Shown one piece after another: positions 44,663 to 53,606 of a DNA stretch of 64,000 bases. Under the pieces are notes generated by a model. The model searched no databases and was not told where the DNA came from. It was given only the letters and a program-made list of their open reading frames with translations. Origin of the DNA: Candidatus Hydrogenedentota bacterium. Its GTDB lineage: Bacteria > Hydrogenedentota > Hydrogenedentia > Hydrogenedentales > SLHB01. Within the stretch, counting starts at the first letter, position 1; every line of letters begins with the position of its first letter. Location: NCBI GenBank assembly GCA_020848835.1, contig JADLHJ010000060.1, positions 62,001 to 126,000 of the forward strand, given 5' to 3'. The translations under genes were made by a program, and so were the position numbers.

Positions 44663-44781
44663 GACGAAGGAGAGTCCTTCCCCCAGGCTTCTCCTTCGGG
44701 TACAGTCAGCAATGACTGGTTCCCACCACCGGCGAGTGCGACGAGGCAGTTCCCCCGCTGCCCGCACTCGCCTCTTTTATT
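44663..44781 (+). ncRNA. Candidate C-rich-loop small RNA, three hairpins
   Basis: An intergenic transcript of about 119 bases with no reading frame. Hairpin 1: CGAAGGAGA (44665-44673) with TCTCCTTCG (44690-44698), nine perfect pairs, and an inner loop holding CCTTCCCCCAGG. Hairpin 2: CAGTCA (44703-44708) with TGACTG (44713-44718), closed by a GCAA tetraloop. Hairpin 3: GGCGAGTGCG (44731-44740) with CGCACTCGCC (44763-44772), and an inner GGCAG/CTGCC stem around a TTCCCCC loop; TCTTTTATT follows. Promoter, structure and terminator all fit a dedicated RNA gene. Two loops show UUCCCCC, which could pair to GGGGGA ribosome-binding sites. No known family (SRP, 6S, tmRNA, RNase P) is matched. Confidence 0.72.
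44731..44781 (+). terminator. Rho-independent terminator of small RNA
   Basis: A ten-base perfect stem, an ACGA bulge, then five more pairs around an 8-base C-rich loop (15 pairs in all), followed by TCTTTTATT (44773-44781). Confidence 0.85.
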
Positions 44782-44824
44782 GCCAAACGGCATATATTTG
44801 TTGACATACCGCAGAAAACTGCTA

Positions 44825-44853
44825 TTGACTTTATTGTTTCACTTCATTATACT
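44825..44853 (+). promoter_or_regulatory. Promoter for TIM-barrel isomerase gene
   Basis: TTGACT (44825-44830), 17 bases, then TATACT (44848-44853); both boxes match five of six consensus bases. The ATG lies 169 bases downstream, giving a leader of about 160 bases without a clear riboswitch fold. A second, weaker TTGACA is at 44801. Confidence 0.65.
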
Positions 44854-45021
44854 TTGCGCACGAGCACGCCTATCCGACTATGTGTATAACGCTTGCACGT
44901 ACAAGACCTTACGGGCACAGGTACACCTGGATTTACCCTGCGGAAGATTGAGAGGCATCGGCTTCCTGTCAATTCGGCGGATGTTTGCGGACGAAGCCCT
45001 GCTTCGAACTAGGAGAATTTA

Positions 45022-46002
45022 ATGGCACTGCGTTTGTCGATGTCCCTGGATGTATTTGGGTCCTCGCCTGATCGATTCTGTCCACAGGGCTTCCGCGACC
45101 CAATGCGTCCCCAGGAAAAGATTTCTCTCGCGGCCAAAATTAAAGGCATTAAAGCGATCGAGGTCAGCCAAAAGGACATCACTCCCGAGTTCCCTGTAAA
45201 AGAACTCAAACGGATTCTGAAAGATTACGGCCTGCTTTGTTCGGGTGTCACTGCGGACTTGTCGGCGGATCGGCGGTTTGCGTGGGGCGCGTTTGGACAT
45301 CAACACCCCAAGACTCGCAACGCCGCAATCGACGAAGGCCGCAAGGCCGTTGACATGGCGCGCAGCCTCGCCGCCACCGAAGTCACCCTGAAACTCTTCA
45401 GTGATGGTTTCGATTACCCCTTCCATATCGATTACACCACGCACTGGAACACCGTCATCTCCTCGATCAAAACGATCGCAAAATACGCATCGCCTGACAT
45501 CAATGTCGCCATCTCCTACAAGCCCCGCGAGCCGCGGAAGTTTGCGACCGTCTCGAGTGTTGGTAAGGCATTGTCGTTGTGTCAAGAGATTGCGATGAAG
45601 AACGTGGGCGTGGCGATGAATTTCTCGCACGCGCTGATGGCCGGCGAAACGCCTGCGGAGTCCATCGCGTTCCTGACGCGCGCAAGCAAATTGTTCACGG
45701 TGTACTTCAGCGACAACTACCGCATGTGGGACGACATGATGCTCCCGGGCAGTGTTCACATGTGGGAGTTGCTGGAAGCGTTATTCTATTTGAAGACCAC
45801 GAAGTTCAAGGGCTGGAGTACGATCGACATGCTGCCGCAGCGCATTGACCCCGCGCAGGCCTGTCAGATCGCAATTGGCAACCTGGCGATCTTCTGGAAG
45901 AAGTTGGAGAAGCTCGATCCGAATGAATTGCGCAAAGCGCAAAAGACGCTCGACGCGGTCGAAAGCCAGCGCATTATCCGCCGCATCATGTTGCAAGGAT
46001 AA
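45022..46002 (+). CDS. Sugar-phosphate isomerase/epimerase-type TIM-barrel protein
   Basis: A 326-residue cytoplasmic protein with the AP-endonuclease-2 / xylose-isomerase-like TIM-barrel pattern: MALRLSMSLDVFGSSPDRFC, KIKGIKAIEVSQKD near strand 2, VTADLSADRRFAWG, a GRKAVDMARSLAATEVTLKL helix-strand, VAISYKPREPRKFATV, and VAMNFSHALMAG. The metal ligands (Glu/Asp/His) of active family members are partly discernible (DLSAD, H202-like FSHALM). It may isomerise a sugar. AGGAG precedes ATG 45022, and a terminator lies 39 bases after the stop. No sugar kinase neighbours it. Confidence 0.8.
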   Translation: MALRLSMSLDVFGSSPDRFCPQGFRDPMRPQEKISLAAKIKGIKAIEVSQKDITPEFPVKELKRILKDYGLLCSGVTADLSADRRFAWGAFGHQHPKTRNAAIDEGRKAVDMARSLAATEVTLKLFSDGFDYPFHIDYTTHWNTVISSIKTIAKYASPDINVAISYKPREPRKFATVSSVGKALSLCQEIAMKNVGVAMNFSHALMAGETPAESIAFLTRASKLFTVYFSDNYRMWDDMMLPGSVHMWELLEALFYLKTTKFKGWSTIDMLPQRIDPAQACQIAIGNLAIFWKKLEKLDPNELRKAQKTLDAVESQRIIRRIMLQG

Positions 46003-46041
46003 CGCGACGTCGATTTCAGTCTATAGCCTCGGTAGTTTTTC

Positions 46042-46080
46042 AAACCGGGACTTCCTCGCAAAGGGAAGTCCCGGTTTTTC
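46042..46080 (+). terminator. Strong terminator between isomerase and hflX
   Basis: AAACCGGGACTTCC (46042-46055) and GGAAGTCCCGGTTT (46064-46077) form a perfect 14-base stem with an 8-base loop, and TTTTT follows. It ends just 10 bases before the hflX start. Confidence 0.9.
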
Positions 46081-46089
46081 GTTATTGGA

Positions 46090-47778
46090 GTGCGGACTAT
46101 TCGCATAGAAGGTAATACCCACGGGCTCCGGACCCAGCCGCTGCGCCGCCTGGAAAAGTTGGCAAACCGCCGCACACCCGCGGATTCCATCATCTCGCCG
46201 GAGTTTGCGCGCGCATTAACGGAAACCTCGCGGGAGCTCGAACGTCAAGTTGGCGTATTGATAGACCGCCGTGGAGAAACACGCAAGCTGATCGTCGGCG
46301 ACGCCAAGGCGCTGTTCCTGCCCGACCTGCGCGAATACCGCCAAAGCCGCGATCGCCTTTGCGGCTTGCGCCTCGTGCATACCCATCTCAACGGCGAACC
46401 GCTCACCGACGACGACCTCACCGACCTCGCAGTGTTACGCCTTGATCTTATTGCGGCCGTTGGCACACTTGAAGACGGTTTGCCGGGCGCCGTGCACGTC
46501 GCGCATTTGCTGCCCAACAATGATGCTGGGCAACCTTGGGAATTATTGAAATACCGGACGGTACACGAACTCCCTTCGGATTTTCCGGAGATGATCGGCG
46601 CACTCGAAGAAGAGTTTGCGCGCTTGCGCAAGCCACGTGCGGTGGGCGATACACGCGAACGCGGCATACTTGTCCACGTGTCTCAAGATCGATTGGTTGA
46701 TGCCGAAGACTCAATACTCGAATTAAAAGACCTCGCGCGCGCAGCGGGCATCGACTGTGTCCACGAAATTATTCAACGCCGCGAGATCGATCCGAAATAC
46801 GTGATGGGGAAGGGGAAGCTGCAGACGGCTGTCATCAAGGCCATGCAACTCGGCGCGGAAGCATTGGTCTTCGATCAAAACCTTACGCCCGCGCAAGTCA
46901 ACGCACTCTCCGAATTCACCGATCTAAAAATTCTCGATCGCACACAAGTCATTCTCGACATCTTCGCGCAACGCGCACAAACGCGAGAAGGCAAAATCCA
47001 GGTCGAGCTCGCGCAATTGCGCTATATGCTCCCACGCCTCGGATCGAAACAAACCGCGCTCGCCTATTCGCGCCTCACCGGCGGAATCGGCGGTCGCGGC
47101 CCTGGCGAAACCAAACTGGAAATCGACCGCCGCCGCGCACAGGAACGCGCCGCAATGCTGGAACGCGAAGTAACCAAACTCGGCGAACGCCGCAAACTAC
47201 GCCGCAACGTACGCATAGAAAAACGCATCCCAACCGTCGCAATCGTTGGCTACACCAACGCCGGCAAATCGACCCTCTTAAACAACCTCACCAAGAGCAG
47301 CGTCACTGCCGAAGACATGCTCTTCGCAACGCTGAACCCCGTGTCCCGACGCCTGCGCTTCCCCGAAGACCGCGAAGTAATCATCACCGACACGGTGGGG
47401 TTCATCCGCAAACTCCCCAAAGAACTCATGGCCGCATTCCGCACCACCCTAGAAGAACTCGACGACGCAGACCTCTTGCTTCACGTCGTCGACGCCTCCA
47501 CCGATGGCTTCGAAGAACGCAAAGCCGCCGTTGAATCCGTCTTAGACGAACTCGGCCTATCACAAACCTCCCGTCTGTTAGTGCTGAATAAGGCCGATCT
47601 CTGCAACCTCGACGAGCTCACCGGTCTTGCCCAACAGACTGGGGGAGTACCCATCTCCGCACTGGACCGTTCCAGCTTTGACGTTCTCATGCACGCAATC
47701 GTAGTCGCATTGTGGGAACGCGCCAACGTCCGGCAGGAGCGAACGGAAACGGCCCTCGCCAATTTGCTCGCCGACTAG
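46090..47778 (+). CDS. hflX: GTPase HflX
   Basis: A 562-residue ribosome-associated GTPase that splits stalled or stressed 70S ribosomes. The N-terminal part (about 1-180) is an extended form. The HflX core starts near ILVHVSQDRLVDAEDS and contains EIDPKYVMGKGKLQ, DQNLTPAQVNAL and GPGETKLEIDRRR. The G domain has GYTNAGKST (G1, about 382-390), DTVGF (G3) and NKAD (G4). Bacterial HflX is usually 420-450 residues; the extra N terminus is like that of other deep-branching forms. The start GTG 46090 has only TTGGAG-like sequence upstream and is 10 bases after a strong terminator, so the start may be imperfectly placed. Confidence 0.95.
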   Translation: MRTIRIEGNTHGLRTQPLRRLEKLANRRTPADSIISPEFARALTETSRELERQVGVLIDRRGETRKLIVGDAKALFLPDLREYRQSRDRLCGLRLVHTHLNGEPLTDDDLTDLAVLRLDLIAAVGTLEDGLPGAVHVAHLLPNNDAGQPWELLKYRTVHELPSDFPEMIGALEEEFARLRKPRAVGDTRERGILVHVSQDRLVDAEDSILELKDLARAAGIDCVHEIIQRREIDPKYVMGKGKLQTAVIKAMQLGAEALVFDQNLTPAQVNALSEFTDLKILDRTQVILDIFAQRAQTREGKIQVELAQLRYMLPRLGSKQTALAYSRLTGGIGGRGPGETKLEIDRRRAQERAAMLEREVTKLGERRKLRRNVRIEKRIPTVAIVGYTNAGKSTLLNNLTKSSVTAEDMLFATLNPVSRRLRFPEDREVIITDTVGFIRKLPKELMAAFRTTLEELDDADLLLHVVDASTDGFEERKAAVESVLDELGLSQTSRLLVLNKADLCNLDELTGLAQQTGGVPISALDRSSFDVLMHAIVVALWERANVRQERTETALANLLAD

Positions 47779-47833
47779 CCTGTTAGTGCGATTTTCAGCA
47801 TCCCTGATTCGTCCATTTCATGTTTTTTGAATA

Positions 47834-47854
47834 CTATATTGTAATGCTATATAG
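47834..47854 (+). promoter_or_regulatory. Putative PadR operator over promoter
   Basis: CTATAT (47834-47839) and ATATAG (47849-47854) form an inverted repeat with a 9-base centre, 22 bases before the padR ATG and over its AT-rich promoter (TATATT, TATATA). PadR proteins often repress their own gene through such A/T-rich dyads, so autoregulation is likely. Confidence 0.45.
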
Positions 47855-47876
47855 ATTGTGTTAAAGTGTAGATGCG

Positions 47877-48239
47877 ATGACCAATAATGGCGACAATTTC
47901 AATGTGGACAATTGGTCCACACAGCTCCGTAAGGGCATTGTCGAACTCTGTATTCTTAACTTGCTTGAACAAAGAGAGTTATACGGATACGACCTGGTCC
48001 GGCAATTGACCCAAATGCCGGGCTTGGGGATCGCCGAAGGATCGGTATACCCGCTGCTCGCGCGGATGCGCAAGGTAGGACTATTGACTGCTCGCCTTGA
48101 AGAATCGCCAAACGGCCCAGTGCGTAAGTACTACGCGCTCACACCCGCAGGCCAGCGCTGTTGGGAAACGATGAATGCCCATTGGCAGGAACTCGTCCGG
48201 GGAGTGGATCGGCTGAAACTTCCAGGCGAAAGGGGGTAG
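47877..48239 (+). CDS. PadR-family transcriptional regulator
   Basis: A 120-residue winged-helix repressor. The family pattern is clear: LRKGIVELCILNLLEQRELYGYDLVRQL, then IAEGSVYPLLARMRKVGLLTAR, then NGPVRKYYALTPAGQ (wing), and a short C-terminal helix for dimer formation. PadR proteins often act with a membrane HAAS-domain partner; the next gene supplies one, starting 3 bases after this stop. GTAGATGCG upstream shows no clear Shine-Dalgarno site. The inducer is unknown. Confidence 0.95.
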   Translation: MTNNGDNFNVDNWSTQLRKGIVELCILNLLEQRELYGYDLVRQLTQMPGLGIAEGSVYPLLARMRKVGLLTARLEESPNGPVRKYYALTPAGQRCWETMNAHWQELVRGVDRLKLPGERG

Positions 48240-48242
48240 GCC

Positions 48243-49397
48243 ATGAAGACGTGGACCGATGATGCAACGGCACAGGTAAAGCGCTATCTGCGTCAGGTAC
48301 AAGTCCGTTTAGAAGAATCGGGCGCCGATGCTCATGAAGTCGTGGAAGACCTGAGCCGCCATATTCACCAGCGCGCAAACGATTCGCCGCTGGTTGTCAT
48401 TACACTCGACGAGGCCAACCGTATTATCGCCACGATGGGCACACCGGACGAAGTTGCGCTCTCGTGGAAACAGCTTGGCGGCGAAGACAAATCGGAAGGA
48501 TGGGACTCGCCTGCGCTGAATCCGCCACCATCGGCGCAAAAGCTTTCTCAACGCACGTTGTGGGTCATGCTGGGAATTGTATTTGCTTTACTTGCTGCGT
48601 TACTCGTCGTCCCGTGGATGGTCTGGTCCATCTCCACAGCGCCCGACCGCGTTACCACGGCTGGCTCAACGGAAACTAAGAATGAGCTAATAGAGGCCGC
48701 ACGCAACGGCCATCCTGAAACGCTCCAATCTTTACTGGACCACGGCGCGTTGATCGACGCGCAGGACGCGCAAGGCATGACGGCCCTGCATCACGCAGCG
48801 AAAAACGGGCATAACGGCGTGGTAGAAGTACTCGTACAAAATGGCGCGAACAAGACGATCCGCGATCGAATGGGGAAAACTGCCGCCGACTATGCCGCAT
48901 CGGGAGGACACCAGGCGACGCTCGAAGCAATAGTGGGGAAATTGCAGTCCCAACCGGCGGAAACGCTCACTGCACTGCCGCCCACTTGGTTTCAGGCCGG
49001 TAACGATCATATGAACTACGTTACAGGCGTCAAAATGTTAAAAGGCATTCCGGGTGAGGCCATGTTCATTCAATCCACAAATGCAAAGCCAGCCGGCTTC
49101 TCTACAGTGATGACCGAGCAACCGGCTGACCAATTTCGCGGACGCAGAATCACCATGACGGGAACAATAAGCGCGAATGTGCGCGACGGCTGGGCAGGGA
49201 TGTGGTTGAGAATCGACGGGCCGCAAGGCGAAGCGCTGGGATTTGACAACATGCAAGATCGGCCAATCAAAGGGACAATTGCCCCGACCCCATATTCGAT
49301 CACGCTCGACGTACCGGATACCGCTGCACAACTGGCATATGGCGTACTTTTCGAGGGTCAGGGCGAGATTTGTTTTGGCGATATCTCGGTGCGATAA
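48243..49397 (+). CDS. HAAS-TM-ankyrin protein with AraC-type C-terminal sensor domain
   Basis: A 384-residue membrane protein combining four parts. Residues 1-85 resemble the HAAS domain encoded next to PadR genes (VKRYLRQVQVRLEESGADAH ... EANRIIATMGTPDEVALSW). One membrane helix follows (about 105-127). Residues 140-230 hold three ankyrin repeats (TALHHAAKNGHNGVVEVLVQ and neighbours). The last 130 residues hold a beta domain with FRGRRITMTGTISA, GMWLRIDG, LGFDNM and RPIKGT, also found at the C terminus of some AraC-like regulators. The membrane protein may sequester or signal to PadR; this is inferred from the pairing. Confidence 0.8.
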   Translation: MKTWTDDATAQVKRYLRQVQVRLEESGADAHEVVEDLSRHIHQRANDSPLVVITLDEANRIIATMGTPDEVALSWKQLGGEDKSEGWDSPALNPPPSAQKLSQRTLWVMLGIVFALLAALLVVPWMVWSISTAPDRVTTAGSTETKNELIEAARNGHPETLQSLLDHGALIDAQDAQGMTALHHAAKNGHNGVVEVLVQNGANKTIRDRMGKTAADYAASGGHQATLEAIVGKLQSQPAETLTALPPTWFQAGNDHMNYVTGVKMLKGIPGEAMFIQSTNAKPAGFSTVMTEQPADQFRGRRITMTGTISANVRDGWAGMWLRIDGPQGEALGFDNMQDRPIKGTIAPTPYSITLDVPDTAAQLAYGVLFEGQGEICFGDISVR

Positions 49398-49406
49398 CCG
49401 TCCGAA

Positions 49407-51893
49407 CTACGCCCGTGCCGCTTCCATCACTCGATCGAGTATCGATCGCACCTTGCGCGACAGCGCATCCGGCGTGAACGGCTTCGGCAGGAAGGCAATA
49501 CCCGGTTCCAACTCCCCGTGATGGACGACCGCATCCTCCGTGTAGCCGGACATGAACAGCACTTTCAGATCGGAATAGCGCAGCTTCAGCTCATCGGCAA
49601 TTTCGCGTCCGCTCATTTTAGGCATGACGACGTCTGTTAGGACGAGGTCGATGTTGCCTTCATGTTGCGCGGCCAGATCCAGCGCTTCCTCGCCACCCGT
49701 CGCTTCGAGCACGGTGTAGCCGCGTTCGATCAAGGTCTGGACTGTAATCGCGCGCACCAGCGATTCGTCTTCAATCAAGAGAATCGTTTCACTGCCGCCC
49801 TTGGCGGGGACTTGCTTCTTGCGGCCCAGCGTATTGGTTGCTTCGCCATACACGCGCGGCAGATACACTTTGAAGGTCGTGCCATGACCGATCTCGCTAT
49901 ATACCCAAATGTGCCCGCCAACCTGCTTCACAATGCCATAGCATGTAGCGAGTCCAAGCCCCGTGCCTTTACCGTCTTCCTTCGTCGTGAAGAACGGTTC
50001 GAAGATATGCATGCGCACGTCGTCCGTCATGCCAACACCCGTATCGCTCACCGCGAGCATCACGTATTCGCCCGGCTTTACCTCGGGATGGAACGCGACA
50101 TAGTCACTGTCGAGTTGCTCGGTCGATATTTCGATGGTGAGTTTACCGCCGCGAGGCATTGCGTCGCGCGCGTTTACAACAAGGTTTACAAGCACCTGCT
50201 CGAACTGTCCGGGATCAACATAGGCAATTGGCGATTCGTCAGACGTACAGGTCTTCAACTCGATGTCCTCGCCGATCAACCTCCGGAACAGTTTCTCGAG
50301 GTTGAGCGTGAGGATATTGAGATCCACATTGCGCGGTTCCGCAATCTGTTTCCTCGCGAATGCGAGCAACTGCCGCGTCAGCTCCGCCGCGCGCGCGGAC
50401 GCCTGCATGATCTGCTCCATCTGCCCATGCAATTTGCTGCCTTCGTCCACGTCGCCAATGGCAAACTCACAATACCCCATGATCGCGGTGAGCAAGTTGT
50501 TGAAGTCGTGCGCTACGCCGCCTGCGAGACGGCCGATACCTTCCATCTTCTGTGACTGAAGGAGTTGACGCTCGAGCGAGTCACGCTCGGATATGTCGCG
50601 CGAGTTGATCACTGCGCCGTCAATTCCCGAATCCAGCGACATGACGCGCCCGATCGATTCAAGCTTGTGCCAGGTGCCATCGGCATGCTTGCAGCGATAC
50701 ACCGTGCGATGTGCCATGGCAGGATCCTCGAAACCACCCGTAAGCGTCTCAAGGACGCGGGCGCGATCATCGGCGTGGATCAATTCGAATACATTACGAC
50801 CGATGAGTTCATCAAGTTCGTAGCCCAGCATGCTCTTGATCGATGGGCTCTGATAGCGAATTGTGCCATCAAGATTGAGTACTGTGATCAAGTCTTGAGC
50901 GTTTTCGGTGAGCGCGCGGAAGTAGCGTTCGTTGCGCTGTATTGCTTCATCTTCCCGGTGGCGGTTGGTTACGTCAACCATAAGTCCGACAGTCGCCGTC
51001 GCAATCCCGTCCGCGCCAATCACTTCAACGGAACTGTCGCTAATCCACTTCTCTTCTCCGGATCGCGTGTGAATACGGTATTCCCGATGCCAGTTGCGCA
51101 CTGCCCGATTTTGAATGAGTTCGCGTACTTCATCTGCCGGCATTCCCGCGAGAGGCCCGATGTAACGGACTTCTTCTGGCATGGTTTGCAAAGCATCAAA
51201 TGTCAGTTCGTCGTGCGTGTAACCGGTGAGTTTGTGAATTTGATCGTCAAAGAATGTGTAGCTTCGTGCGTTCCAATCGATGCGATAGGGGATCGCACCC
51301 GCCTGCGCAATGGCCGCGCGGTATACGTTGTCCTGTTCGGCAAGCGCTTCCGTGAGTTGTTTGCGGCGTTCGACCTCGCTCAAGAGTTCCGCACGCTCAC
51401 GCTGCAAAGCCCCCTCGGCGCGCACGCTGTTGAGCAAGCCGAAGTATAAGCTGGCCAGCCAGAGAACCAGTCCGAAGACGAGCGAACTCCAACGCGTTAC
51501 GTCGTGACCCACGGTATCGTTTCCGAGCACCGGCATGTCGGCAAAATAGCTGATATGGGCCGTTACTTGGACAAGCTGCGACATTACCAGTAACACCGAT
51601 CCGCCGATCATCATGTAACGAAGCGCATTCGATCCTCGCAGCCCCAATATCAGATAGAGCCCGGGAGACAGAACAGTGAGCACAGCGAACGTGCTGATGA
51701 TGCCATCCGCAATCGGATACTGTGGATACGCGATCTTTACGGCGTGAGAAACAAGCTCAATCAAAATCGCCGCAAGGAGGACTGCAATGATTTTGAATCC
51801 CGCCCATTGTGACGCGGCAGATTTGAATGGCGTGGATGGAGTTCCTATTCGCGCGACCGAGTAGAAACGTTCGCTCTTCGGGATTGAAGCCAT
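49407..51893 (-). CDS. Membrane hybrid sensor histidine kinase (4TM-PAS-PAS-HK-REC)
   Basis: An 828-residue inner-membrane sensor. Four hydrophobic segments (about 33-52, 66-84, 92-112, 134-155) form a membrane sensory domain. A short coiled coil and two PAS domains follow (about 200-310 and 325-440, with [16 protein letters not shown]). HisKA contains [17 protein letters not shown] with the phosphoacceptor His; the HATPase has NARDAM and [14 protein letters not shown]. The receiver has LVLTDVVMP with the Asp and LPKPFTP with the Lys. GGGG precedes ATG 51893. The REC-only output means a separate phosphotransfer or effector protein must exist. It converges on the ankyrin gene. Confidence 0.94.
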   Translation of the reverse strand: MASIPKSERFYSVARIGTPSTPFKSAASQWAGFKIIAVLLAAILIELVSHAVKIAYPQYPIADGIISTFAVLTVLSPGLYLILGLRGSNALRYMMIGGSVLLVMSQLVQVTAHISYFADMPVLGNDTVGHDVTRWSSLVFGLVLWLASLYFGLLNSVRAEGALQRERAELLSEVERRKQLTEALAEQDNVYRAAIAQAGAIPYRIDWNARSYTFFDDQIHKLTGYTHDELTFDALQTMPEEVRYIGPLAGMPADEVRELIQNRAVRNWHREYRIHTRSGEEKWISDSSVEVIGADGIATATVGLMVDVTNRHREDEAIQRNERYFRALTENAQDLITVLNLDGTIRYQSPSIKSMLGYELDELIGRNVFELIHADDRARVLETLTGGFEDPAMAHRTVYRCKHADGTWHKLESIGRVMSLDSGIDGAVINSRDISERDSLERQLLQSQKMEGIGRLAGGVAHDFNNLLTAIMGYCEFAIGDVDEGSKLHGQMEQIMQASARAAELTRQLLAFARKQIAEPRNVDLNILTLNLEKLFRRLIGEDIELKTCTSDESPIAYVDPGQFEQVLVNLVVNARDAMPRGGKLTIEISTEQLDSDYVAFHPEVKPGEYVMLAVSDTGVGMTDDVRMHIFEPFFTTKEDGKGTGLGLATCYGIVKQVGGHIWVYSEIGHGTTFKVYLPRVYGEATNTLGRKKQVPAKGGSETILLIEDESLVRAITVQTLIERGYTVLEATGGEEALDLAAQHEGNIDLVLTDVVMPKMSGREIADELKLRYSDLKVLFMSGYTEDAVVHHGELEPGIAFLPKPFTPDALSRKVRSILDRVMEAARA

Positions 51894-52299
51894 ACTTACC
51901 CCAAGTTTGTTTGCTATCGGAAACGTGTCAGGAGATTAGCCCAACTCCGACACGAGTGCAGGATAATTTCCTACAGTTGCTCGGAATTTAAATTCCGTAT
52001 ATGCCGTGTTTCAATAAAATACAGAATCATCGCGGCAAATATTCGCATAACAGGCCTGCTCTCGTCAACAGAAAACTCCTGTAGAATTTTGGTGATTATT
52101 CGCATCTTAAACCAGAAGACATAAACCATTGCTATTAAATGCGTTGCATTGTGCGAGATTCAAAAAGGCAGGGCGAAGGCCGTCCTGTGTCCTACTGACC
52201 TGTTCCTCCAATCGAATCCACACCAGCTTTAGTTGCAGCCGCAACCCGCGAACAGACACAATGCACCTATCGGTGCGCCAGAGGAATCAACGGGCCAAT
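51894..52299. promoter_or_regulatory. Intergenic region with hairpin and 16-base palindrome
   Basis: A 406-base region between the divergent kinase and TPR genes. It holds a hairpin, CGTGTCAGGAG (51924-51934) with CTCCGACACG (51945-51954; one bulged A), in the kinase mRNA leader, and a perfect palindrome CGGAATTTAAATTCCG (51982-51997). AT-rich tracts follow (TTCAATAAAATAC, GGTGATTATTCGC). An upstream in-frame ATG at 52129 makes a longer TPR reading frame but shows no coding character. Promoters could not be fixed. Confidence 0.45.
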
Positions 52300-53439
52300 A
52301 TGAGAACGATTTATTCACTGTTCACGACAGCGTCGTTTTGTCTAACGGCGGCGTTTCCGCAAAGCACAACTGGCCTGCGGGAGAAAGTTGCGGAGGGCCT
52401 AAAAGCGCGCGATGCGAGTGCGGCGGCTTTCGCAAAAGGCCAGGCGGACGAGGGCCGTAAGCTGGGCGAGACCAGCGAAATGCTCTTGCGCGAAGCGCGC
52501 GATGCATATGACGCCATGGGTGCCGCAGAATCAGGCGACTTTGATTTACTGATGGCGTATGCCGATCTGCTTGTGGAACAAGGCGACCATGACCTCGCGG
52601 AGAAGGCTTTGCTGCGCGCGGTGGAAATCGACCGCGAGAGCGCGATTGCGTGGCTCAAGCTGGGGCAAACGGAAGCTCGGCTCGGACCGCGCAGCGAAAC
52701 GCGCGCCATTCAATCGCTGCGACAGGCGGCTGCTATCGAGCCGAAAAGCGAAGCCACGGTACAGGCCTATGCGTCGCTCGGCGCCTTGTATCAGCAAGCC
52801 GGCCTGTACGATTTCGCACGCGAGACCTACGGGAAAGCCCTCGAACAAGACCCCAAACATGTAGGGTCGAAGCTGGCCATCGCTGCGCTTGACGCACGTG
52901 ACGGTGAAGTAGTGAAGGCAAACACCGCGTACCAGGAAGTCGAAAAAGAATCGACCGAGTATCGCGGCTTCATCAAGAATACGCTCGGCATCGCCCTTCA
53001 GGATTTCGAACAGTCCCGCCGTTGGCTCAACGACTCAGCCGAAGACCACCTTGCCTACGCTGAATTGCTGGTGCGCGCGGAACGCTTGGAAGATGCGATC
53101 TGGCCCCTGAACCGCTCACTCAAACTCGACGGTTCAAATTATGTCGCATGGAACCTGATGGGTTCGGCCTTGCGCGCAATAAATCAGATCAAACCTGCGC
53201 GCGATGCCTTCGCGAAATCGTTGGAACTCAACCCCGATCAACCGCGCACCCGCGAGGCGATCGACGCTATCGACAAGGTGCTGCCCCCAACCGCGCCCGC
53301 GCTTGAGGCGCCACCAGCACCGGATGCCCAAGCTGTGCCTGCCCCATCGACTGCTCCGCAAGATAACGGCCAGCTCTCGCCCACGGCGCCATCCGCCCCT
53401 GTGGCAGACTCCACATCCGCACCATCGCCCACAAATTAG
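52300..53439 (+). CDS. TPR-repeat protein, exported
   Basis: A 379-residue protein. The signal peptide is MRTIYSLFTTASFCLTAAF then PQ. About six to seven tetratricopeptide units are seen: DFDLLMAYADLLVEQGDHDLAEKALLRA, SAIAWLKLGQTEARLG, VQAYASLGALYQQAGLYDFAR, ETYGKALEQDPKHVGSKLAI, YVAWNLMGSALRAINQIKPA. The C-terminal 60 residues are Ala/Pro-rich, linker-like. TPRs scaffold protein complexes; none is suggested by context. ATG 52300 is chosen for the signal peptide; the upstream ATG at 52129 would hide it. Confidence 0.85.
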   Translation: MRTIYSLFTTASFCLTAAFPQSTTGLREKVAEGLKARDASAAAFAKGQADEGRKLGETSEMLLREARDAYDAMGAAESGDFDLLMAYADLLVEQGDHDLAEKALLRAVEIDRESAIAWLKLGQTEARLGPRSETRAIQSLRQAAAIEPKSEATVQAYASLGALYQQAGLYDFARETYGKALEQDPKHVGSKLAIAALDARDGEVVKANTAYQEVEKESTEYRGFIKNTLGIALQDFEQSRRWLNDSAEDHLAYAELLVRAERLEDAIWPLNRSLKLDGSNYVAWNLMGSALRAINQIKPARDAFAKSLELNPDQPRTREAIDAIDKVLPPTAPALEAPPAPDAQAVPAPSTAPQDNGQLSPTAPSAPVADSTSAPSPTN

Positions 53440-53606
53440 CGGCTCATCCAGCCAATTTTCCCATTACTGTATCTTGCGGGAAACCCAACTCGGCATCGAG
53501 TCTCCGTTGGAATAATCACGCCTTTAACGGTTAAACTATTCGCAACTCTTCTTTCGCGTGACTTGTCCGGCCCTCTATCCGCGGGCACTACTGTGTGGGG
53601 GACTGA

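Noticed and set aside
44663-44781. SRP RNA, 6S RNA, tmRNA or RNase P RNA for the structured transcript
   Set aside because: The hallmark segments (GGAAG/AGCA loop, long open helix, tRNA-like end, P4 core) are not seen.
44780-45022. 80-codon frame between the small RNA and the isomerase gene
   Set aside because: It spans the isomerase promoter, has no ribosome-binding site and looks random.
49662-51449. Two long plus-strand frames (about 297 and 294 codons)
   Set aside because: Both are antisense to the well-supported membrane hybrid kinase and have no family features.
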